NCBI GenBank assembly: GCA_022771185.1
Contig: JALFCJ010000280.1
Span: 1 to 9,495, forward strand
Length of the DNA stretch: 9,495 nt
Direction: 5' to 3'
Source of the DNA: Spirochaetales bacterium
GTDB taxonomy: Bacteria; Spirochaetota; Spirochaetia; Sphaerochaetales; Sphaerochaetaceae
Numbering within the stretch: position 1 is the first letter of the stretch; each line of letters begins with the position of its first letter. Both the position numbers and the translations under genes were made by a program. The notes under the pieces are model-generated. The model was not told the origin of the DNA and ran no database searches. It saw only the letters and a list, made by a program, of their open reading frames with translations. Positions 1 through 4,063 of this stretch are shown in pieces.

Positions 1-110
1 GCAAGGTGTTCGACGATAAAGTAATCACATGCGAGTTCGTGAGGAATGCAAACCTGATAGCGAAGATGTTCAAATACAAGGTCCCCGTAGAGATCCTCAT
101 CAAGAGCTGA
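1..110 (+). CDS. C-terminal end of an unidentified protein (partial, 5' end outside window)
   Basis: An open frame entering from the left edge (first full codon at 3) gives 35 codons and then TGA at 108-110. The visible tail ends in ...FKYKVPVEILIKS. I do not recognise the family. The codons (GTC, CTC, ATC, AAG, CTG, GCG) lean more to G/C endings than those of the genes to the right. It runs toward the truncated hydrolase gene, with only 25 bases between the two stop codons. A mobile-element protein that broke the neighbouring gene is possible, but nothing in these 35 residues proves it. Reality as a gene rests only on the open frame, its composition and a sensible stop, so confidence is limited. 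Confidence 0.4.
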   Translation, partial: KVFDDKVITCEFVRNANLIAKMFKYKVPVEILIKS

Positions 111-135
111 TGTTGTTAGAAAAACTCACAGGGAA

Positions 136-576
136 CTATAGGTTAACAGTCTCAACTAATTGTATTGTTGAGACTGGATACTTATATTCAGGAGCCAAGG
201 AATAATCTACATTAGCCACTATATATCCGTTTGATGCAAGAAGTTTGGCATACCACTCTATTACTGCTGCACTTCCTATACACCATCCGCCACCATGAAT
301 ATAGATAATAAGAGGTTTCTTTTCTACTCCGTCTTTCTTTTCATACAAAAATACTTCTGCATTCGGGCAACCTGGTACTTCAATTATTTCCTTTCCTATC
401 AAATCGACTTCAGAAATGGTACTACCCCACTCACCGATATTACCTTGAGTAGATGAGAACGACGACACTTTCTTGAAGGCCCACATAAATGCGTCGTTTG
501 TTGAGCAAGAAGTAAAGATACTTATCATAATTATTCCTGTAACTAAAAGAATGAAACTCCGTAATCCTTTCGACAC
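136..576 (-). pseudogene. Truncated alpha/beta-hydrolase (esterase/lipase type), probable lipoprotein
   Basis: The 146-residue product matches only the N-terminal third to half of an alpha/beta-hydrolase. An export signal (about residues 5-22) ends in a lipobox-like FTSC with Cys24. It is followed by the oxyanion-hole motif HGGGW (94-98) and the usual next block with DYSLAPEYKYPV (124-135). The nucleophile GxSxG, acid Asp and catalytic His that should follow are absent, because the frame stops at TAG just after ...QLVETVNL. That last stretch still resembles the family, so the break lies at or just past the stop. Related enzymes are usually 300 residues or more. Translation probably starts at GTG (574-576), one base after the TAA of the upstream hydrolase gene, so it belongs to the same operon and is likely coupled. 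It cannot be an active hydrolase as it stands. The alternative is a sequencing error or nonsense change, but the region beyond 110 is already another gene, which favours a real rearrangement. Confidence 0.75.
147..176. repeat. Perfect 10-bp inverted repeat inside the 3' end of the truncated hydrolase gene
   Basis: CAGTCTCAAC (147-156) and GTTGAGACTG (167-176) are exact reverse complements separated by 10 bases. The hairpin sits about 10 bases inside the stop of the broken gene and 37 bases after the plus-strand stop at 110. Neither strand shows a clear T-run after the stem, so I do not call it an intrinsic terminator, though it could weakly end the plus-strand transcript. Confidence 0.5.
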
Positions 577-577
577 C

Positions 578-1543
578 TTACTCTACCTTCATGTATTTAT
601 CTAGATAATCTTCAACTGTTTTCATCCACTCTCTATATATTTTGTAGTCATTCTGTAGGCCATGACCTGAATGAGGAAGTACAAAGTATTTGTAATCTAC
701 ATTATTCTCTTTAAGTGCAGTCTCCAGCCTTATAGATGCTTCAAAGGGTTGGACCCTGTCACATTTTCCATAAGCAACAACTGTTGGTATTGGATTCTGG
801 GATACCCAATCGGAGGCAGAGATAGCCTTAACTTTTTCGAGATAACTACCATTTTTGATCTCCTCTGGAGTTATTACTTCTCCACTCATGACACTAAATA
901 ATCCCGCTCCTGCAGCTCTCGATTCATCACTATCCATACCTAGCCCAAAGATTCCCCAGTCTTCCACATAGAAGCTGGATGGCCCTACAGCACCGAAGGT
1001 AAATACAACAGGAACTGGAGAAGTGCCAGAGTCTCTATAGGCGTAGATCATAGCTAGTGCGTTCCCCGCCGATCCTCCGGCAACTGTCATTTTATCGATG
1101 ACGTATCCAATTTTTCTCGCTTCTTCTATAACGACGGGAATAGCAGATTTTATCTCATTGGACTCTAAAAGGACACTTACATTATTTGTTTCACTACGTA
1201 ACGAGTAGTTTATGCCTGCAGCAACATATCCTTTACTGCATAACCAAGATAACATTCCTTCGTCACCTGCTTTATCTCCAGAAGTAAAACCTCCTGCATG
1301 GATATAAACCACAAGGCCATAGTTATCTTTTGACGAGTCTTTAGGTAAGTATAAATCGAATTTATTAAGTTCCCCCTCTCCATAAGGTATATCTGTTATT
1401 CTAACCCCTATCTCATCACTCCATTTTACTGAATACTCTTTCATCCAAGATGGCTTAAATAGGAACTTTGATATCACACCAAAAAGAAAGGCTACTATAA
1501 AAATTAGAATTCCTATCCAAATCGGAAGCACTCTGTTTTTCAT
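578..1543 (-). CDS. Membrane-anchored alpha/beta-hydrolase (esterase/lipase-like)
   Basis: This 321-residue serine hydrolase of the alpha/beta fold probably cleaves ester bonds, with its catalytic domain outside the membrane. An N-terminal hydrophobic anchor (about residues 7-29) precedes the oxyanion motif HAGGF (82-86, an HGGG variant), the nucleophile elbow GGSAG with Ser158, Asp262 in GKCD and His294 in HSGHG. The triad is complete and the length is normal for the family. It starts with ATG (1541-1543). A GGAGGT site 8 bases upstream lies within the preceding microprotein gene, whose TGA overlaps the ATG as ATGA, so translation is probably coupled. The truncated paralogue follows one base after its stop. 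The divergent TetR gene and the repeat-rich intergenic region suggest TetR control. The substrate is unknown; polysaccharide acetyl esters or a xenobiotic ester are guesses. Confidence 0.85.
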   Translation of the reverse strand: MKNRVLPIWIGILIFIVAFLFGVISKFLFKPSWMKEYSVKWSDEIGVRITDIPYGEGELNKFDLYLPKDSSKDNYGLVVYIHAGGFTSGDKAGDEGMLSWLCSKGYVAAGINYSLRSETNNVSVLLESNEIKSAIPVVIEEARKIGYVIDKMTVAGGSAGNALAMIYAYRDSGTSPVPVVFTFGAVGPSSFYVEDWGIFGLGMDSDESRAAGAGLFSVMSGEVITPEEIKNGSYLEKVKAISASDWVSQNPIPTVVAYGKCDRVQPFEASIRLETALKENNVDYKYFVLPHSGHGLQNDYKIYREWMKTVEDYLDKYMKVE

Positions 1544-1674
1544 AGGATGTTACCTCCAAATAGAGTTCCTCCCAGAAGCATGTTCATGAACGCTCGTACA
1601 ACAAGGCGTCCTAACACAAAACCTGTTATAGCTATTATTGCGATGATGATTATTCTCTTTGACTTTATAGTCAC
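1540..1674 (-). CDS. 44-residue single-span membrane microprotein
   Basis: A GTG start at 1672-1674 sits 6 bases after a strong AGGAGG (1681-1686) and opens a 44-codon frame ending in TGA at 1540-1542. That TGA overlaps the ATG of the hydrolase gene by 4 bases (ATGA). The product has a basic start (KSKR, residues 4-7) and a hydrophobic span of about residues 8-26 rich in Ile and Ala. A short basic stretch (R23, R27) and a glycine-rich end (LLGGTLFGGNIL) follow. This is the layout of a small inner-membrane protein with its N terminus inside. I recognise no family. The ribosome site, the start spacing, the operon overlap and the position directly behind a predicted promoter together make it a likely real gene. 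It may associate with or act beside the membrane-anchored hydrolase; alternatively it is a leader peptide that delivers ribosomes to the hydrolase start. Confidence 0.65.
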   Translation of the reverse strand: MTIKSKRIIIIAIIAITGFVLGRLVVRAFMNMLLGGTLFGGNIL

Positions 1675-1688
1675 ATCTCTCCTCCTAT

Positions 1689-1717
1689 TTGACTTTATGT
1701 CGAGACAAATGTATCAT
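1689..1717 (+). promoter_or_regulatory. Predicted tetR promoter
   Basis: TTGACT (1689-1694), a 17-base spacer and TATCAT (1712-1717) form a good sigma-70-type promoter reading toward the TetR gene, with a start expected near 1724. Its -10 box overlaps the -10 box of the opposing promoter, and the first AGACAA box lies in the spacer. Confidence 0.55.
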
Positions 1718-1764
1718 CATAAAGGTGCCAAGACAACTGTCTCATTAAAAATAAGACAAAGTGT
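1702..1764. promoter_or_regulatory. Three AGACAA-type boxes, candidate TetR operators
   Basis: Three related boxes are visible: AGACAAATGTAT (1703-1714), AGACAACTGTCT (1731-1742) and AGACAAAGTGT (1754-1764). The middle one is a true palindrome, AGACA-N2-TGTCT; the outer two keep the left half and a TGT. The first covers both -10 boxes, the second the -35 box of the hydrolase operon, and the third the tetR leader just before its ribosome site. This arrangement fits a TetR-family repressor controlling itself and the divergent operon. The assignment to this TetR is inferred from position. Confidence 0.45.
1708..1736 (-). promoter_or_regulatory. Predicted promoter of the microprotein-hydrolase operon
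   Basis: On the minus strand TTGTCT (1736-1731), a 17-base spacer and TACATT (1713-1708) are preceded by an extended -10 TG (TGATACATT). The match is 4 of 6 bases in each box. Initiation near 1701 would leave a short leader before the AGGAGG at 1686-1681. It is back to back with the tetR promoter and shares positions 1712-1713 with it. Confidence 0.45.
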
Positions 1765-1780
1765 AGGAGTTTGTATCATC

Positions 1781-2287
1781 ATGAATAATCAAGAGAAAAA
1801 CACATATGTGCGTACTCAATTACTAACAACTCTACTGGATATGATGAAGAAAGAAGATTTCAATTCTATTTCTATCAGCTCTCTTGTTGCAGAAGCAAAA
1901 GTCGGAAGAGCTTCTTTCTATAGAAACTACAGCACTAAAGAAGATATTTTGAGAGATGAAGCTGAACGATTAAATAAAGAATTGGAACTAATTCGTAAGG
2001 ACGATAATCCCTATGATGTGCGCCTCAAACTTATAAGGACCCTCGACTTCTATAAAGCCCATGAAGATTTCTACTCCACTCTATTTAAATCGGGACAAAC
2101 GGAAATAATACAAGACTCAATAGTAAATGAAGAAGCCATCTCCAAAGATAACTCTGTAGTGAGAGCATATATTTCATCTGCCTTTTCATACCTAATCTAT
2201 GGTTGGATTATAGAGTGGATAAAGCGTGGCATGAAAGAAACCAGCGATGAAATAATTGCTATGTTTGAAAGTACAAAAGATAGATAG
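1781..2287 (+). CDS. TetR/AcrR-family transcriptional regulator
   Basis: The 168-residue protein begins with the TetR DNA-binding domain. The helix-turn-helix spans about residues 29-50 (ISISSLVAEAKVGRASFYRN) and is followed by the typical KEDIL after the recognition helix. The rest is a helical ligand-binding and dimerisation domain, with no recognisable ligand signature; the total length is at the short end for the family. I chose ATG 1781 because AGGAG lies at 1765-1769 and the TetR homology starts at once. The frame stays open back to 1547, but that stretch is the antisense of the microprotein gene and of the promoters. It probably represses its own gene and the divergent membrane hydrolase operon, perhaps releasing when a hydrolase substrate binds. 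It converges on the permease gene with only 24 bases between the stops and no visible hairpin terminator. Confidence 0.85.
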   Translation: MNNQEKNTYVRTQLLTTLLDMMKKEDFNSISISSLVAEAKVGRASFYRNYSTKEDILRDEAERLNKELELIRKDDNPYDVRLKLIRTLDFYKAHEDFYSTLFKSGQTEIIQDSIVNEEAISKDNSVVRAYISSAFSYLIYGWIIEWIKRGMKETSDEIIAMFESTKDR

Positions 2288-2311
2288 ATTCATTCTCTTT
2301 TCTAAACTTTG

Positions 2312-3307
2312 TTATATCAAAAGATACTCAACTAAGTTAAAAAAGTATCCTACAACAATTATCCCAAGAACGCAGATAGATATAAATACACCTAGAAGCT
2401 TTGGCTTTATGGCTTTTTTCAGCATTATCATTGAAGGAAGACTAAGTGTAGTCACTCCCATCATAAAAGAAAGAACGACGCCTAGTCTTGCTCCCTTCAA
2501 TAGGAGTGCTTCTGCTATTGGAATACAGCCGAAAATATCTGCGTACATTGGGGTTCCTGCTATTGTTGCTATTATTACTCCAAAGGGATTTCCATTACCT
2601 AAGAACTTTATTACCAGGTCCTCTGGTATCCAATTGTGGATGATTGCTCCGATTCCCACACCAACAACAATATAAGGAAAAACCTTCTTCAATGTTTCCA
2701 AGACTTTATCGAATGAGTATCTTACTCGATCACGTTTTGTCAGCTCTTCTTGTGGTACATCGATACTCTTTGCATTCCTGATAAACTCTTCCACTTGGTT
2801 TTCCATGTGTAATTTTTCTATTACTGTTCCGCCAACAACAGCAATCACAAGCCCCAACAGAACATACAAAACAGCGACCTTTATTCCAAATATACTCATT
2901 AAGAGAACTAGAGACCCTAGATCCACCATAGGAGACGAAATCAAAAAAGAGAATGTAACGCCCAGAGGGAGACCGGCACCAGTGAAGCCAATAAAAAGTG
3001 GAATCGAAGAACAGGAACAGAAAGGTGTCACAGTCCCCAGAAGTGCCGCAAGGATATTCGCTGGTATTCCTTTGACATGAGAAAGAATCTTTTTGGTTCT
3101 CTCTGGAGGAAAATAACTTTGGATATAGCTGATGACAAAGATCAAGGAGCAAAGGAGCAGGATTATCTTTATAATATCGTATACAAAGAATTGTAGAGTT
3201 CCACCAACCCTGCCATCAGTATCGAGGCCAAAGGCCAATAGGATTTTTCCTACAAGGATATTCAACCATTTCATCCCAAGTATCTGATTTTGAAAAAATG
3301 TCCACAT
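2312..3307 (-). CDS. DUF318/ArsP-like permease (metal, metalloid or organoarsenical efflux)
   Basis: The 331-residue polytopic membrane protein has about eight hydrophobic spans, in two halves joined by a charged loop (about residues 163-205). Its signature is TPFCSCSSIP (94-103) with Cys97 and Cys99 in a membrane segment, followed by GLPLGVTFSFLISSPMVD. The second half has GTPMYADIFGCIP (251-263). These mark the DUF318 permease family, whose studied members include ArsP, an exporter of trivalent organoarsenicals; other members have been linked to copper or zinc. ATG (3305-3307) follows AAGGAGAAG at good spacing. It lies 84 bases after the ArsR-thioredoxin gene, and that gap holds an operator palindrome of its own. 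The cysteine-bearing sensor upstream favours a thiophilic metalloid substrate, but the exact substrate cannot be read from sequence. Confidence 0.85.
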   Translation of the reverse strand: MWTFFQNQILGMKWLNILVGKILLAFGLDTDGRVGGTLQFFVYDIIKIILLLCSLIFVISYIQSYFPPERTKKILSHVKGIPANILAALLGTVTPFCSCSSIPLFIGFTGAGLPLGVTFSFLISSPMVDLGSLVLLMSIFGIKVAVLYVLLGLVIAVVGGTVIEKLHMENQVEEFIRNAKSIDVPQEELTKRDRVRYSFDKVLETLKKVFPYIVVGVGIGAIIHNWIPEDLVIKFLGNGNPFGVIIATIAGTPMYADIFGCIPIAEALLLKGARLGVVLSFMMGVTTLSLPSMIMLKKAIKPKLLGVFISICVLGIIVVGYFFNLVEYLLI

Positions 3308-3319
3308 ATCTTCTCCTTC

Positions 3320-3339
3320 ATATAGATATTCATCTATAT
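3320..3339. promoter_or_regulatory. ArsR-type operator before the permease gene
   Basis: The 20-base palindrome ATATAGATA-TTCA-TCTATAT lies just upstream of the permease ribosome site. It matches the site before arsR at every position outside the four central bases. Binding here would block any promoter in the 84-base gap; a weak candidate is TTGTCG (3367-3362) with TTGATA (3344-3339), which touches the operator. Confidence 0.7.
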
Positions 3340-3358
3340 ATCAAATTAGCTTTATTAT

Positions 3359-3377
3359 TGCCGACAATGAGTCGGCA
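3359..3377 (-). other. Hairpin in the arsR-trx/permease intergenic gap
   Basis: TGCCGAC (3359-3365) and GTCGGCA (3371-3377) form a perfect 7-bp GC-containing stem with a 5-base loop, 14 bases after the stop of the fusion gene. The minus-strand tail is AATAATAAAG rather than T-rich, so it is not a standard terminator. It could protect the 3' end of the upstream message or separate expression of the two genes. Confidence 0.45.
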
Positions 3378-3391
3378 GAGAATAAGGAATA

Positions 3392-3952
3392 TTATTTTAT
3401 GAGTTTTTCAATCTCACTGGTCTTGAGGACTCTTCCCATAGACACTATCTTTTCATCCTTAATAAGAGCTGGAGTGCTCATTATTCCATAGGAAGCAATG
3501 ACGGAATAATCTGTAATATACTCTATATCAGCTTCCACACCCAAGTTCCTGACTGCTTCCTTGGTATTAGCTAACAGTGTCTCACACTTTCTGCATCCAC
3601 CACCCAATACTTTTAAGTTCATCATATTCGTCTCTCCTTTACTCTTTATCTTTTTCAGTGCATCCACATGAAACTCTTTCTCACAACAACTTAGCGAAGA
3701 AATATAGTTCTTGAACTCTCTGAACCTAGTGCAGTTGATGGAATAATGCTGCCACTTTCCATCCTTACGGGAAATGACAAGACCGCACTCTCCAAGAACT
3801 TTCATATGGTGGGAAAGTGTAGGCTGTGTAACTTTCAACTCTTCAAGGAGTCTACAACCACACTTTTCACCTTCAACAAGCATCTCAATAATCTTAAGCC
3901 TATTTGTATCAGACAACGCCTTTGATATTTCAGATACTTCTTCTCTAGTCAT
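3392..3952 (-). CDS. ArsR-family metalloid sensor fused to a thioredoxin-like CxxC domain
   Basis: Residues 1 to about 95 form an ArsR/SmtB winged-helix repressor. The HTH contains VTQPTLSHHMKVL (41-53), and the sensor signature E29-K-C31-G-C33 matches the ExCxC of arsenite-type ArsR proteins. Further thiols (Cys56, Cys74, Cys89, Cys90) could supply a third ligand. From Met110/111 on, a second domain, MNLKVLGGGC-RKC..., carries Cys120-x-x-Cys123, the later STPALI motif (159-164) with its cis-proline, and a usual C terminus. This is the small redox-active disulfide or thioredoxin-like family normally encoded as a separate protein of about 77 residues beside such permeases. ATG 3950-3952 follows GAGGGGGAG closely. 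The protein likely represses its own gene and the permease, releasing on metalloid binding. The redox domain might reduce, deliver or sense the substrate; that part is inference. Confidence 0.8.
   Translation of the reverse strand: MTREEVSEISKALSDTNRLKIIEMLVEGEKCGCRLLEELKVTQPTLSHHMKVLGECGLVISRKDGKWQHYSINCTRFREFKNYISSLSCCEKEFHVDALKKIKSKGETNMMNLKVLGGGCRKCETLLANTKEAVRNLGVEADIEYITDYSVIASYGIMSTPALIKDEKIVSMGRVLKTSEIEKLIK
3620..3637 (-). promoter_or_regulatory. Internal ribosome binding site and start for the thioredoxin-like domain
   Basis: Inside the fusion gene, AAAGGAGAGA (3640-3631) places GGAG 8 bases before ATG (3625-3623), with a second ATG at 3622-3620. Starting there would give a 77- or 76-residue CxxC protein ending at 3392, the normal size for the free family. 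The Shine-Dalgarno codons (AAA GGA GAG) encode K-G-E in the linker of the long product, which looks like a former gene boundary. Confidence 0.6.
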
Positions 3953-3963
3953 TTCTCCCCCTC

Positions 3964-3983
3964 ATATAGATAACTGTCTATAT
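3964..3983. promoter_or_regulatory. ArsR-type operator O1 before arsR
   Basis: The palindrome ATATAGATA-ACTG-TCTATAT has the same arms and spacing as the site before the permease gene. It lies directly downstream of the predicted arsR -10 box and just before the ribosome site, a typical position for autorepression. Confidence 0.7.
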
Positions 3984-3985
3984 AA

Positions 3986-4012
3986 ATAATACAACACATA
4001 GATACTTGTCAA
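3986..4012 (-). promoter_or_regulatory. Predicted arsR promoter
   Basis: Consensus TTGACA (4012-4007) is followed after 15 bases by TATTAT (3991-3986), or after 16 bases by ATTATT. The -35 box is embedded in the second operator-like site and the -10 abuts O1, so a bound repressor would cover the promoter from both sides. Confidence 0.55.
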
Positions 4013-4015
4013 TAT
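3996..4015. promoter_or_regulatory. Second, diverged ArsR operator O2 over the -35 box
   Basis: ACATAGATACTTGTCAATAT matches O1 at 16 of 20 positions and lies exactly 32 bases from it, about three helical turns. It contains the TTGACA of the predicted arsR promoter on the opposite strand. The palindrome is weaker than in O1, suggesting lower-affinity or cooperative binding. Confidence 0.45.
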
Positions 4016-4030
4016 GTTGAAGCTTATAAG

Positions 4031-4060
4031 TAATGGCGTACCCTTTTGAGTACGCCATTA
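4031..4060 (-). terminator. Terminator-like hairpin after the glycoside hydrolase operon
   Basis: TAATGGCGTAC (4031-4041) and GTACGCCATTA (4050-4060) form a perfect 11-bp stem with an 8-base loop, starting 3 bases after the GH2 stop codon. The minus-strand tail (CTTATAAGC) lacks a proper T-run, so termination may be inefficient or need a factor. In place it separates the sugar operon from the arsR promoter, whose -35 box begins 19 bases further on. Confidence 0.55.
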
Positions 4061-4063
4061 TGC

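Noticed and set aside
1..110. Transposase C terminus as a firm call
   Set aside because: The position beside a broken gene is suggestive, but the 35 residues show no transposase motif and no terminal inverted repeat can be paired within the window.
1547..1780. N-terminal extension of the TetR reading frame to 246 residues
   Set aside because: The added 78 residues are the antisense of the microprotein gene and of the promoters. No ribosome site precedes the early start, and TetR homology begins at the 1781 ATG with AGGAG in front.
2288..2311. Shared bidirectional terminator between tetR and the permease gene
   Set aside because: The 24-base gap and its flanks hold only a weak TCTTTT/AAAAGA pairing; no credible stem was found.
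2805..3080. Plus-strand frame opposite the permease
   Set aside because: It is the antisense of the hydrophobic permease segments and lacks a supported start.
2730..3152. 140-residue minus-strand frame within the permease gene
   Set aside because: It is an out-of-frame shadow of the permease, with no membrane pattern, no family resemblance and odd Cys/Ser/Trp composition.
3279..3334. Short frame starting at the ATG inside the permease operator
   Set aside because: It gives only about 18 codons, out of frame with the permease, with no ribosome site; it is an AT-rich chance start.
3359..3377. Intrinsic terminator after the arsR-trx gene
   Set aside because: The stem is good, but neither strand has a T-run after it, so it is listed only as a hairpin.
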